From Desulfobaculum sp044987625 (GTDB lineage: Bacteria > Desulfobacterota > Desulfovibrionia > Desulfovibrionales > Desulfovibrionaceae), in the NCBI RefSeq assembly GCF_044987625.1, contig NZ_JBJDSB010000002.1, positions 682,001 through 746,000 on the forward strand: a stretch of 64,000 nt of DNA, in the 5' to 3' direction. A program made the position numbers and the translations under genes. Of this stretch, positions 7,141-16,234 are shown piece by piece; position 1 is the stretch's first letter, and the number at the start of each line of letters is the position of its first letter. The notes under the pieces were generated by a model. The model ran no database searches and had not been told where the DNA came from. It was given only the letters and a program-made list of their open reading frames with translations.

Positions 7141-8865
7141 ATGTCTGAACGGTTCGTAAATGTCGTAATTGGCGGAGCCGCCGGGCAGGGGCTTGTCACC
7201 ATGGGCCAGCTCCTGGCCAAGAGTGTGGCCCGCGCCGGGTATCAGGTCGCCGTCACGCAAGTGTACATGTCCCGCGTGCGTGGCGGGCACAATACCTTTG
7301 CACTGCGCATGGGCACCTCTCCGGTTCCGGGACCGGATGAGGATATTGACCTGCTGGTGGCAATGAATCAGGAAACCGTCGATCTGCATGCTGCGCGCGT
7401 GCGGGCCGGCGGTTTTGTGATTTTGGGCGAGGGACTCTCCTCGGACGAGGCCGCCACCCTGTCCATGCCCCTTAAGGAGCTTGCGCCCAAGCCCATTTAC
7501 TACAATGTGGTGGGCCTTGGCGTGCTTGGGGCGGTGCTGGGCATTGGGCGGCAGGTGATTGCCGACCTGCTGGAGCAGACCTTTGGCAAAAAGGGCGAAA
7601 AGATTGTGGCCCAAAACCACGAGGTGCTGGATGCCGCCTACGCCTGGGCCACAGAGCACAAACCGGAATTTGCCCCCCTTGGCGACGTGGGCGGCGGCAA
7701 GGACCAGCTACTGATGAACGGCAACGAGGCCATCGCCCTTGGGGCTATGGCCGCCGGAGCCAATTTCTGCTCCTTCTATCCCATGACGCCGGGGACCTCC
7801 ATTGCGCAGAACCTCATCACCAAGGGCAAAAGCCTTGGCGTCGTGGTGGAGCAGGTGGAGGACGAGATTGCGGCCATCAATATGGCCCTCGGGGCGTCCT
7901 ACGCCGGTGGCCGGGCCATTGTACCCACATCGGGCGGCGGATTCGCCCTGATGACCGAGGGGGTCAGCATGGCCGGAGTGGGCGAGTTGCCCGTGGTCTG
8001 CGCCATTGCCCAGCGTCCGGGACCAGCTACAGGCCTGCCCACCCACACCGAGCAGGCGGACCTGAACCTCGCCCTGTACGCCGGGCATGGTGAATTCCCC
8101 CGCGCCATCATGACGCCCGGAACCGTGGAAGAGTGCTTCCACCTTGCCTACCGGGCTATGGATCAGGCCGAACGCTATCAGACGCCTATCATTATCTTGA
8201 CAGATCAATACCTTGCGGACTCCCTGCGCACCATCGCGCCCTTTGACCTTGAGGCGCTGCCCGAGGTGGCGCGCCCCGCGCGCCATGACGAGGTGCCGGA
8301 GAAGTACCAGCGCTATGCGGAAACGCAGACTGGCGTCTCTCCGCGCCTGTTGCCGGGATTCGGCGAGCATGTCGTTGTGGCGGATTCTCATGAGCATTTG
8401 CCGGATGGGCATATTACGGAGCGCCCGGACGTGCGCAACGCCCAGAATGAAAAGCGCCTGCGTAAGGAAGTGGGCCTTCGGGAAGACGCCGTGGCCCCCA
8501 GCTTCTACGGCGACGACGCGCCGGATTGCCTGCTGGTGTGCTGGGGCTCGTCCGTGGACGCCACGCGCGAGGCGGCGGAGGTCTTCCGCGCCCGTGGCGG
8601 CAAGGTTGGCGTGCTGCACTTTTCGCAGGTGTGGCCCCTGCGCCCCGGCGATTTCAAAAAGCGGATGCAGGATGCCAAGATGGTCGTCTGCATAGAGGCC
8701 AATGCCACCGGCCAGTTTGCCGCGCTGCTGCGCAAGGAAACTGGCCTTGTGTGCGACGCGCTGGTCCTGCGTTACGACGGTCTGCCGTTCACGGCGGAAT
8801 TCATCGTGGGGCAATTGGAAGAGCAGGGGTGCACAGGCGAGAAGAAGGAGGGCTCCCATGGTTAG
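7141..8865 (+). CDS. korA: 2-oxoacid:ferredoxin oxidoreductase, fused gamma-alpha subunit
   Basis: A 574-residue KorA-type subunit. The N-terminal gamma domain (about 1-180) has GGAAGQGLVTMGQLLA and the SRVRGGHNTF motif. The alpha domain (about 195-574) has the conserved FYPMTPGTSIAQNL, EQVEDEIAAINMALGASYAG and the TSGGGFALMTEG loop. With KorB it oxidatively decarboxylates a 2-oxoacid (2-oxoglutarate, pyruvate or a branched-chain acid) to an acyl-CoA and reduces ferredoxin. SD AAGGAGG lies just before the ATG. It overlaps korB by 8 bases, indicating translational coupling. No separate 4Fe-4S delta subunit is present in the window. The substrate cannot be fixed by eye. Confidence 0.9.
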   Translation: MSERFVNVVIGGAAGQGLVTMGQLLAKSVARAGYQVAVTQVYMSRVRGGHNTFALRMGTSPVPGPDEDIDLLVAMNQETVDLHAARVRAGGFVILGEGLSSDEAATLSMPLKELAPKPIYYNVVGLGVLGAVLGIGRQVIADLLEQTFGKKGEKIVAQNHEVLDAAYAWATEHKPEFAPLGDVGGGKDQLLMNGNEAIALGAMAAGANFCSFYPMTPGTSIAQNLITKGKSLGVVVEQVEDEIAAINMALGASYAGGRAIVPTSGGGFALMTEGVSMAGVGELPVVCAIAQRPGPATGLPTHTEQADLNLALYAGHGEFPRAIMTPGTVEECFHLAYRAMDQAERYQTPIIILTDQYLADSLRTIAPFDLEALPEVARPARHDEVPEKYQRYAETQTGVSPRLLPGFGEHVVVADSHEHLPDGHITERPDVRNAQNEKRLRKEVGLREDAVAPSFYGDDAPDCLLVCWGSSVDATREAAEVFRARGGKVGVLHFSQVWPLRPGDFKKRMQDAKMVVCIEANATGQFAALLRKETGLVCDALVLRYDGLPFTAEFIVGQLEEQGCTGEKKEGSHG

Positions 8866-9709
8866 CGTTCAGGACTTTGGCGACGTTGAAACGGCGTGGT
8901 GCCCGGGGTGCGGCAACTTCGGCATCATCAAGTCCGTAAAGCAGGCCTTGGCGGAGGAAGGGTATGGCCCGCATCAGGCCATTATCGTCTCCGGCATTGG
9001 ACAGGCGGCAAAGCTGCCGCACTATATGCGGGTGAATTTCTATAACGGTCTGCATGGGCGCTCACTGGCTTCGGCGCAGGGCGTGCGGCTGGCCAATCCG
9101 GAGATTCCCATTCTGGTCACCAGCGGCGACGGATGCAGTTACGGCGAGGGCGGCAACCACTTTTTGAATGCCCTGCGCCGGAATATGAATCTGACCCTCA
9201 TCGCGCATGACAACCAAATCTATGGCCTGACCAAGGGCCAAGCCAGCCCCACCACCATGCTGGAGCATGTGACCAAGGCCCAGCCGTGGGGCGTGGCGGC
9301 CGAGCCGTTCAACCCCGTGGCCGTGGCCATTGCCATGAACGCCAGCTTTGTGGCGCGTGGTTTTTCCGGAAACGGCGAACACCTGACCAAGCTTATCCGG
9401 CAGGGTATGAACCACAAGGGCTTTGCCCTTATTGATGTGCTCCAGCCCTGTGTGTCGTTTAACAAAATCAATACCCATGCGTGGTACAAGGAGCGGTGCT
9501 ACGAGTTGCCGGAGGACTATGACCCAACGGACCGCGCTGCGGCTATGGACAAGGCCTTGGAATTCGGCGACCGCATCCCCCTCGGGGTGCTGTACATGGT
9601 GGAGAAGCCCAGCTTTGACGAACGCTTGCCGCACTTGCACGGCGCGCCCCTTGGTGAGCAGACCGTGGACCGCGAGGCCCTGCGCGAGGTCATGATGTCC
9701 TACGCGTAG
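8858..9709 (+). CDS. korB: 2-oxoacid:ferredoxin oxidoreductase, beta subunit
   Basis: A 283-residue thiamine-diphosphate-binding catalytic subunit. Visible signatures are WCPGCGNFGIIKSV at the N-terminus (Cys pair for the 4Fe-4S cluster), the TPP/Mg motif GDGCSYGEGGNHFLNALRRN, NQIYGLTKGQASPT and a later Cys in LQPCVSFNK. Start 8858 (MVSVQDFGD) is chosen because SD AAGGAGG lies 6-7 bases upstream and it overlaps the korA stop (ATGGTTAG). Its length fits the short beta subunits of KorAB-type enzymes. A terminator follows, so the ferritin-to-korB run ends here. Confidence 0.92.
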   Translation: MVSVQDFGDVETAWCPGCGNFGIIKSVKQALAEEGYGPHQAIIVSGIGQAAKLPHYMRVNFYNGLHGRSLASAQGVRLANPEIPILVTSGDGCSYGEGGNHFLNALRRNMNLTLIAHDNQIYGLTKGQASPTTMLEHVTKAQPWGVAAEPFNPVAVAIAMNASFVARGFSGNGEHLTKLIRQGMNHKGFALIDVLQPCVSFNKINTHAWYKERCYELPEDYDPTDRAAAMDKALEFGDRIPLGVLYMVEKPSFDERLPHLHGAPLGEQTVDREALREVMMSYA

Positions 9710-9731
9710 AATGGATACCGCGTGTAAAACA

Positions 9732-9763
9732 GGAGCCGGACCATTGGTTCGGCTCTTTTTTTG
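9732..9763 (+). terminator. Terminator after korB
   Basis: GAGCCGGACC pairs with GGTTCGGCTC around a three-base loop and runs into TTTTTTT. Confidence 0.9.
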
Positions 9764-9777
9764 TGCGCTGTCTGTGG

Positions 9778-9783
9778 TAGAAT
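9778..9783 (+). promoter_or_regulatory. Possible -10 element placing transcription start at the kinase ATG
   Basis: TAGAAT lies seven bases before ATG 9790. No good -35 element is seen 17 bases upstream (that spot is the T-run of the korB terminator), and there is no SD site. This would give a leaderless message. Confidence 0.3.
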
Positions 9784-9789
9784 AGCCCG

Positions 9790-12198
9790 ATGAGAACAGG
9801 CTATTCCCCGGATTGCATAAAGAGCCGCCAGCGGCTTGTACGGTACGGTATATCCGTGCTGTGCGTTGCGGTGTGCCTTTGCGCCGCGCTGTGGATGAGC
9901 GCGCCGGCTTGTGCTGGGACGGGCGCCCTTGCGGCACCGGCGGGGCATGTGCTGGAGGGGAACCAGCCTACGCAAGCGGCCCTTGATATGGCTCGCATTT
10001 GGGAGACCTTTGCTCTGTTTGGCGAGCCGGACGCCCTGCACGGGACGGCGTCGCACCGTGTACCACAGACGCGGCTGCGGCATCTGGCGGTTGTTTTCTT
10101 TGGCATATTTGTGGTGCTTGGTTTCTTTCTCTTTACCCATTACCGCGCCGCACGCATCCGGCGCGAGGTGGAGGACCGTTTGCGGCGGCGGGAGCGTGAA
10201 TATCGGGTGCTGGTGGAGAATATCCCCAGCGTTGTCTACCGCTGTGTGAATGACGAGGACTGGACCATGCGCTACCTGAGTGACCGCGCGGAGGCACTCA
10301 CCGGGTACGCGGTTGCGGATTTGCTGGGCAACGTGCGGCGGAGCTTTGGCTCCATCATCCACCCGGACGACAGGCAAGCTGTGGCGGATGGCGTCGCCGC
10401 TGGCTTGGAGTATGACGGACGCTTTACGCTGGAGTACCGCATAATTACGGCCTCTGGCGGTGAAAAGTGGATATATGAGATTGGGCAGGGTGTTCGCGGA
10501 GATGACGGCGAGTACAGTGTGCTGGTGGGCACGCTTACCGACGTGACGGACCGCAAGCTGGCGACAGCGGCCCTGCAACGCAAGGCGCAGGAGTATGCCC
10601 GTGTTGTGGAGGAGCGTGAATTGCTCCTCAGCTCCATGCGCGATTTTGTCTATCGGCATAACCGCGATGGGGTGTTTGAGTATGTGTCCCCAAGCGTTGA
10701 GGCTGTGCTGGGGTACAAGCCTGAGGAATTTCGGGTGCATTACAGGCAAACGCTGACGGACAGCCCGCTGAACGCCAAGGTGGAAGAGCAGACAAGGCAG
10801 GCGCTGACCACAGGCATTGCGCAGCCGCCGTATTTGGCGGAAATGGAGCACAGGGATGGCTCCCGGCGCGTGATGGAGGTGAGTGAGCGGCCCATTATGC
10901 GTGATGGGGTGGCCATTGGAATGGTTGGTGTTGCGCGCGACGCAACGGAGCGCGTTCACGCGGCCAACGAGATTGAACGTCTGCGCAAGTTGCTGGCGAA
11001 CATTGTCAATTCCATGCCTTCGGTGCTTGTTGGAGTGGATGGTGACGGCGTGGTCACGCAGTGGAACCGCCAAGCGGAGCGCGAAACCGGCACCAGTGCG
11101 GAAGAGGCCATTGGGCAGTCCATTGAGGCGGTGTTCCCGCGTATTCAGCGGCAGATGGACCGGGTGCGCAAGGCCCTGCGCGAGCGCGAGGTGCAGGCGT
11201 CCACCAAGACGGCCAGCATCTTCAACGGGCGTACCGTGTACGAGGATGTGACGGTGTATCCGTTGGTGACCAATGGCGTACAAGGGGCGGTTATTCGTAT
11301 AGATGACGTGACCGAACGTGTGCGCATAGAAGAAATGATGATTCAGACGGAGAAGATGCTGTCCGTTGGCGGGCTGGCGGCGGGCATGGCGCATGAAATA
11401 AACAACCCGCTGGGCATCATCCTTCAGTCCGCACAGAATTTGGAGCGGCGGATGAGTCCGGACCTGGCGAAGAATATGGAGGTGGCGCTGGAATGCGGCG
11501 TGGATCTAGCCGCCGTGGAGCGCTATATGATGGAGCGCCGCGTGGATACGTACATTGCGGCAATCAAGGAGGCGGGGCAACGCGCCGCGCGCATTGTCCA
11601 CAATATGCTGGACTTTAGCCGCAAGAGCGAGTCCGCCCTCGCGCCCTGCGATATCAACGCCCTGCTCGACCGGGTGGTGGAACTGGCTTCCAGTGATTAC
11701 GACCTCAAGAAGCGCTATGACTTTAAGCTCATCGAGATTGTGCGCGAGTATCAGGAGGGTCTGCCGGACATCGTCTGCACGCAGACCGAGATTGAGCAGG
11801 TTATTTTGAACCTTTTGAAGAATGCGGCGCAGGCCATGGCGGAGACAACGGACGGACGCCAACCCCGCATCACCCTGCGGACGCGGCTGGAGGACGATAC
11901 CGTCCGTATTGAAGTGGCGGACAACGGACCTGGGCTCAAGAAGGAGCACCGCAAGCGCGTGTTCGAGCCGTTTTTTACCACCAAGGCGCCGGGAGTTGGG
12001 ACGGGACTGGGGCTGTCCGTGTCGTATTTTATCATCAGCCAGAACCATTATGGGACCTTTCATGTAGAGTCCACGGAGGGCGGGGGCGCGACCTTTGTCA
12101 TCTGCCTGCCACGGGATAGGGAGGCCATGGCCCGGCGCATGAAGGACGCGAGGCCGCCGCAGAATATGTTTGGCGAGGGAGATGACGACTCGGCATAA
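9790..12198 (+). CDS. Membrane PAS-domain sensor histidine kinase
   Basis: An 802-residue sensor kinase. It has an N-terminal hydrophobic segment (about 18-38) ending in a signal-like APACAG and a membrane helix near 98-116 (LAVVFFGIFVVLGFFLF), followed by a basic coil. Three PAS-type domains then run from about 133 to 510, with GYAVADLLG, GYKPEEF and GTSAEEAIGQS as entry motifs. The H-box is GGLAAGMAHEINNPLG with His535. A helical insert of about 50 residues follows before the second dimerisation helix (RIVHNMLDFSRKSE). The ATPase domain has NLLKNAAQAM, DNGPGL and GVGTGLGLSV. No receiver domain is present and no response regulator is adjacent. The ATG lacks an SD site. The signal sensed is unknown. 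Confidence 0.87.
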   Translation: MRTGYSPDCIKSRQRLVRYGISVLCVAVCLCAALWMSAPACAGTGALAAPAGHVLEGNQPTQAALDMARIWETFALFGEPDALHGTASHRVPQTRLRHLAVVFFGIFVVLGFFLFTHYRAARIRREVEDRLRRREREYRVLVENIPSVVYRCVNDEDWTMRYLSDRAEALTGYAVADLLGNVRRSFGSIIHPDDRQAVADGVAAGLEYDGRFTLEYRIITASGGEKWIYEIGQGVRGDDGEYSVLVGTLTDVTDRKLATAALQRKAQEYARVVEERELLLSSMRDFVYRHNRDGVFEYVSPSVEAVLGYKPEEFRVHYRQTLTDSPLNAKVEEQTRQALTTGIAQPPYLAEMEHRDGSRRVMEVSERPIMRDGVAIGMVGVARDATERVHAANEIERLRKLLANIVNSMPSVLVGVDGDGVVTQWNRQAERETGTSAEEAIGQSIEAVFPRIQRQMDRVRKALREREVQASTKTASIFNGRTVYEDVTVYPLVTNGVQGAVIRIDDVTERVRIEEMMIQTEKMLSVGGLAAGMAHEINNPLGIILQSAQNLERRMSPDLAKNMEVALECGVDLAAVERYMMERRVDTYIAAIKEAGQRAARIVHNMLDFSRKSESALAPCDINALLDRVVELASSDYDLKKRYDFKLIEIVREYQEGLPDIVCTQTEIEQVILNLLKNAAQAMAETTDGRQPRITLRTRLEDDTVRIEVADNGPGLKKEHRKRVFEPFFTTKAPGVGTGLGLSVSYFIISQNHYGTFHVESTEGGGATFVICLPRDREAMARRMKDARPPQNMFGEGDDDSA

Positions 12199-12228
12199 AA
12201 AAAGCCCCGGCGAACCGGGGCTTTTGTG
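12199..12228. terminator. Bidirectional terminator between the sensor kinase and glpX
   Basis: AAAAAAGCCCCGG pairs with CCGGGGCTTTT around CGAA. A-run and T-run on the two sides serve the convergent genes in both directions. Confidence 0.9.
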
Positions 12229-12269
12229 TATTTGTCATCAGCGCCGCATGGGCTGGTGGGGACGACGGA

Positions 12270-13253
12270 CTAGTCGTACTTCACCGAGGAGAAGCGCATC
12301 AGCTTGTTCCAGCTGTGGGAGGCTTCAATGTGGCGGATGGTTCCGGTCTTGCCGCGCATGACCAGCGAATGGGTCGTCGCGCCGCTGCCGGAGTAGGTGA
12401 CGCCCTTCAGGAAGGTGCCGCCGGAGATGCCCGTTGCGGCAAAGAAGGTGTCGTCGGTCTTCACCAGCGTACGCACGGTGAAGATTTCGCGGACGTCGAT
12501 GCCGGAGTCCATCAGGGCCTGCTCTTCCTTTTTGGAGCGCGGGTCCAGACGGGCAAGCATTTCGCCGCCCATGGCGCGGATGGCGCAGGCGGACAGTACG
12601 CCCTCGGGGGTGCCGCCGGTGCCCATCATGCAGTCAACCTCAGAGCTGGGGTTGATGGCCATGAGGGAGCCAGCCACGTCACCGTCGGTGTGCAGCTGGA
12701 TGCGTGCGCCTGCGGCGCGGATTTCCTGAATAAGCTGCTTGTGGCGGGGCTTGTCCAGTACGAAGACGACGAGGTCGTCCACGTCCTTGCCCAGCGCCTT
12801 GGCAATCTTGGTCAGGTTGTCTTTGACCGGGGCGTCGAGGTGAACGACGTCCTTGGCCGGTGCGGGGACGACCAGCTTCTGCATGTAGTAGCTGGGACCG
12901 GGATTGAACATGGTGCCTTCCGGCGCCACACCAACGACAGAGATGGCGTTGGGGCGGCCAAAGGCCAGCAGGTTCGTTCCTTCCACGGGGTCCACAGCGA
13001 CGTCAACGCCGATGCCGCCGCCGGCGCCCACCTGCTCACCATTATAGAGCATGGGGGCTTCGTCCTTTTCGCCTTCGCCGATGATGACGGTGCCGTTGAT
13101 GGGCAGGGCGTTAAAGGACAGGCGCATAGCATCCACAGCAGCCTGGTCCCCGGCCTCTTTGTTGCCTTTGCCGAGCCAACGACCCGAGGCAAGGGCCGCC
13201 GCTTCCGTGATGCGGACCAGATCCATTGCGAGATTGCGTTCAGGGGCTTCCAC
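12270..13253 (-). CDS. glpX: Class II fructose-1,6-bisphosphatase
   Basis: A 327-residue cytoplasmic GlpX-type enzyme that hydrolyses fructose-1,6-bisphosphate to fructose-6-phosphate in gluconeogenesis. Family signatures are IIGEGEKDEAPMLYNGE (metal and substrate site), VAVDPVEGTNLLAFGRPNA, and GTGGTPEGVLSACAIRAMGG. The length is normal for the family (about 320-335). It is the last gene of a minus-strand run with transketolase and RpiB, 30 bases after the tkt stop, consistent with shared sugar-phosphate work. SD AAAGGAGAG lies before the ATG. Confidence 0.96.
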   Translation of the reverse strand: MEAPERNLAMDLVRITEAAALASGRWLGKGNKEAGDQAAVDAMRLSFNALPINGTVIIGEGEKDEAPMLYNGEQVGAGGGIGVDVAVDPVEGTNLLAFGRPNAISVVGVAPEGTMFNPGPSYYMQKLVVPAPAKDVVHLDAPVKDNLTKIAKALGKDVDDLVVFVLDKPRHKQLIQEIRAAGARIQLHTDGDVAGSLMAINPSSEVDCMMGTGGTPEGVLSACAIRAMGGEMLARLDPRSKKEEQALMDSGIDVREIFTVRTLVKTDDTFFAATGISGGTFLKGVTYSGSGATTHSLVMRGKTGTIRHIEASHSWNKLMRFSSVKYD

Positions 13254-13283
13254 TGTGACTCTCCTTTCTAGCGCCGTATTCGG

Positions 13284-15263
13284 TTAGCCGAGCTTTTCGG
13301 TGATAATGCGGGACAGGTTCTCGGGAGTAAAGCCATATTCCTTGGCGAGTTCACCCGCGGGGGCGGAAGCGCCGAAGTGGTCCATGCCGTACACGATGCC
13401 GTCAATGCCTGCATACTTGTACCACAGCGCGGTGGAACCAGCCTCCACAGCCACGCGCAGGCCGCCGCCGAGAACGGCGTTTCTGTACTCTTCGGGCTGC
13501 TCGTCGAACAGCTCGTGGCAGGGGATGCTGACGATGCGGACCTTGCGGCCGGCCAGTTGCTTGGCGGTCTCCATGGCGAGGGAGACTTCGGAGCCGGAGG
13601 CCATGATGGTCACGTCGGGTTCGCCTTCGCAGTCCTCAAGGATGTAGCCGCCCTTGGCCGGGCCGTCCACCACGGAGGGGTAGGAGGCCGGAGCCAGCAC
13701 GGGCAGACCCTGACGGGTCAGCAGCAGGGTGCTGGGGCGATCGGTCTGCGTGAGGGCGATTTCAAGGCTGGCACGGGTTTCGTACGCGTCGGCGGGCCTG
13801 AAGACCAACAGGTCCGGAATCAGGCGCAGGGAGCTGGCGTGCTCCACCGGCTGGTGGGTCGGGCCATCTTCGCCAACGTAGAAAGAGTCGTGCGTGAAGA
13901 CATGCAGGACGGGCAGCTTCTGCAGGGCGGACATGCGCAGGGCGTTGCGTTCGTAGTCGGAGAAGACGAGGAACGTGGCGCCAAAGGGAATCACGCCGCC
14001 GTGTGCAGCCATACCATTGAGGATGGCGCCCATGGGGAATTCGCGTACGCCGAAAGAAAGGTTCCGCTTGCTGTGGTCGTCGGCGCAGAACACGCCCACG
14101 GTGTCGCGGAACTTGGCAGTCTGGTTGGAGGGATCGAGGTCGGCGGAGCCGCCAGCCAGCAGGGGCAACTGGTGCATGATTTCATTCAGGCATGCGCCCC
14201 AAGCCTTACGGGTGGCAACGGAGGAGCCGTCCTCGAACTCGGGCAGGTTCAGCTTCAGGTCGGTGCGTTCGGCGGTCACGCTGGCCCACAGGGCGTCGAA
14301 GTCGGCGTCGTTTTCGCGGCGTTCGACAATCTTGCGGCTCCACTTCTTGGCCTCGGCCTCGTAGAAGCCGAAGTTGGACTGGAAGTGGGTGAGCACCTCT
14401 TCGGGCACCTGGAAGTCGGCCTTGGGATCGAGGCCCCACTTTTCCTTGGTGGCGGCGATTTCCTCGGGAGGCAGCGGCGCGCCGTGGGTTTCGTGGTCGC
14501 CTTCGCGGGTGGCAGTGCCCTTGGCCATGACGGTGTGGCCGATGATGAGCGTGGGGCGCGAGCTGAGCTGCGCGTCGCTGATGGCCTTGCGGATGGCGGT
14601 GTGGTCGTGGCCGTCAATGTCGATGACGTTCCAGCACATGCCTTCAAACACGGCCTTGTAGTCGATGCAATCGCAGCGGTCGGTGGGACCGGCCAGCTGG
14701 ACGTCGTTCTTGTCGTACAGCACGACCAGCTTGCCAAGACCCCACAGGCCGGCCAGAGAGGCCGCGCCAAGGGCGACAGGCTCCTGCAGGTCGCCGTCGG
14801 AGGCCAGCACGTAGGTGTGGTGGTCCACGGCGTCCTTGCCGGTTTTGGCGCGGAGCATGGCTTCGGCGACAGCTTCACCAACACCCATGGCAAAACCCTG
14901 GCCCAGCGGACCGGTGGTCACTTCCACGCCGGGAATTTCAATCTCGGGGTGGCCGGGGGTTTTGCTGCCAAACTGACGGAAGGCCTTCAGGTCCTCGATG
15001 TCGAGGTAGTCACAGAAGTGCAGCAGTCCGTACAGCAGGGAGGACTCGTGACCGGCAGACAGAATGAACCTGTCGCGGTTGAACCAGTCGGGATTGGTGG
15101 GGTCGAAGCGGAGAAAATCCTTGAACAGAATGTAGGCCATATCCGCGGAGGACATGGGGCCGCCGGGATGACCGGAATTGGCTTTGCGGGTGGCGTCCAT
15201 GACCAAAGCCTTGAGGACGTTCACGGCCTTGGCATCCAGAGCGGGAATCACCTCGGTCTTCAT
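13284..15263 (-). CDS. tkt: Transketolase
   Basis: A 659-residue full-length transketolase, moving two-carbon units between sugar phosphates in the non-oxidative pentose phosphate pathway with thiamine diphosphate. N-terminal NSGHPGGPMSSADMAY and TTGPLGQGFAMGVG, the TPP motif GDGDLQEPVALGAAS-like stretch read as SDGDLQEPVALGAA, the pyrimidine domain with SFGVREFPMGAILNGMAAHGG and SFYVGEDGPTHQP, and a C-terminal domain ending in NLSRIITEKLG are all present. SD GGAAAGGAAA lies before the ATG. It follows rpiB by about 67 bases and precedes glpX by 30. Confidence 0.97.
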   Translation of the reverse strand: MKTEVIPALDAKAVNVLKALVMDATRKANSGHPGGPMSSADMAYILFKDFLRFDPTNPDWFNRDRFILSAGHESSLLYGLLHFCDYLDIEDLKAFRQFGSKTPGHPEIEIPGVEVTTGPLGQGFAMGVGEAVAEAMLRAKTGKDAVDHHTYVLASDGDLQEPVALGAASLAGLWGLGKLVVLYDKNDVQLAGPTDRCDCIDYKAVFEGMCWNVIDIDGHDHTAIRKAISDAQLSSRPTLIIGHTVMAKGTATREGDHETHGAPLPPEEIAATKEKWGLDPKADFQVPEEVLTHFQSNFGFYEAEAKKWSRKIVERRENDADFDALWASVTAERTDLKLNLPEFEDGSSVATRKAWGACLNEIMHQLPLLAGGSADLDPSNQTAKFRDTVGVFCADDHSKRNLSFGVREFPMGAILNGMAAHGGVIPFGATFLVFSDYERNALRMSALQKLPVLHVFTHDSFYVGEDGPTHQPVEHASSLRLIPDLLVFRPADAYETRASLEIALTQTDRPSTLLLTRQGLPVLAPASYPSVVDGPAKGGYILEDCEGEPDVTIMASGSEVSLAMETAKQLAGRKVRIVSIPCHELFDEQPEEYRNAVLGGGLRVAVEAGSTALWYKYAGIDGIVYGMDHFGASAPAGELAKEYGFTPENLSRIITEKLG

Positions 15264-15330
15264 GGTCTATTTTCCTTTCCGCCGGGGAGGCGTTTGGGTT
15301 TGTATCCGGATAAGCCGGAGAATCTTGCGA

Positions 15331-15768
15331 TTAGCTCTTTTCAATGAGGTCGATGCGGCGCTGGTGGCGTCCGCCTTCGAACTCGGTGTCGATGAAGATG
15401 TCGAGAATCTGCTGCGCCGCGCCGGGACCGGTGACGCGCTCGCCAAGGCACAGGACGTTGGCGTCGTTGTGCAGGCGGGTCATGAGGGCCTGGTAGGAGT
15501 TGGCGCAGACCGCAGCGCGGATGCCGGGAACCTTGTTGGCCGTCATGGACATGCCAATGCCGGTGCCGCAAACGAGCACGCCGAGGCATTCGTTTTCCAG
15601 AACGTACTGGGAAAGCTGCTTGGCGTAGACGGGGTAGTCGACGCTGCAGGTGTCGAACGGGCCAACGTCGTGGACGGTGATGCCGCGCTCTTCCAGGTGC
15701 TTCTTCAAGGTCTCCTTGAGGGAGAAGCCTGCATGGTCAGAGCCGATGGCGACCGCTTTCTGTGACAT
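15331..15768 (-). CDS. rpiB: Ribose-5-phosphate isomerase B
   Basis: A 145-residue RpiB/LacAB-family isomerase that interconverts ribulose-5-phosphate and ribose-5-phosphate. Signatures are AIGSDHAGFSLKETL at the N-terminus, DYPVYAKQLSQYV, and LVCGTGIGMSMTANKVPGIRAA with the catalytic Cys. The start at 15768 (MSQKAVAIG) is preferred over upstream in-frame ATGs because SD AAGGGTGG precedes it and it matches the family N-terminus. It sits directly upstream of tkt in the minus-strand run. Confidence 0.95.
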   Translation of the reverse strand: MSQKAVAIGSDHAGFSLKETLKKHLEERGITVHDVGPFDTCSVDYPVYAKQLSQYVLENECLGVLVCGTGIGMSMTANKVPGIRAAVCANSYQALMTRLHNDANVLCLGERVTGPGAAQQILDIFIDTEFEGGRHQRRIDLIEKS

Positions 15769-15820
15769 GATGCCACCCTTTTCGTGATGTGAGTTTTGAT
15801 GGTTCGTGGCAGACGGCCGG

Positions 15821-16216
15821 CTATTTGCCGGATTCCAGACCGAGGTCCTTGGCACGGGTCTTCAGGTCGTCCTCGCGGGCGCGGGTGCACTGGTCGCGGA
15901 GGTAGTCAATCTCTTCCTGAAGAAACTCGATCTGCTTGAGCGAGAGGTGAATCGCGGAGTCCGCGGCTGGGATGCTGCCTGTGGACTTGCGGCCGTCTTC
16001 GCCGGGGATGATGGTTTCGTGAACCTGTTTGCCTATGGCTGCGTACTCTTTGGCGAGCCGCTTTTCCAGTTGGCGGATTTCAATGGCGCGCAGGCCTTTG
16101 AGGACGAGCCACTTGAGTTCGCCCGTAAGGACCTTGAGGCCGGTGATCAGGTTGTCCGTCACGCTGTCGCTCTTCTGCCGAATATCCGTTCTGTCCATCT
16201 TGACGTCGGGCATCAT
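15821..16216 (-). CDS. Coiled-coil hypothetical protein
   Basis: A 131-residue hydrophilic protein that I do not recognise. It is largely helical, with two charged segments of coiled-coil character (roughly residues 25-65 and 90-125: AIEIRQLEKRLAKEYAAIGK and LKQIEFLQEEIDYLRDQC) joined by a glycine- and serine-containing linker. No signal peptide and no enzymatic motif were seen. Two ATG codons lie together (16216 and 16213). It lies between the LolB-like lipoprotein (18 bases upstream) and rpiB (52 bases downstream) on the same strand and is probably cotranscribed, but its neighbours do not reveal a function. Confidence 0.7.
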   Translation of the reverse strand: MMPDVKMDRTDIRQKSDSVTDNLITGLKVLTGELKWLVLKGLRAIEIRQLEKRLAKEYAAIGKQVHETIIPGEDGRKSTGSIPAADSAIHLSLKQIEFLQEEIDYLRDQCTRAREDDLKTRAKDLGLESGK

Positions 16217-16234
16217 TCAGTTCCTTGAGAAGTG

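Noticed and set aside
13377..15347. A 656-codon open frame on the plus strand
   Set aside because: Antisense shadow of transketolase, with Gly/Val/His-rich composition and no domain.
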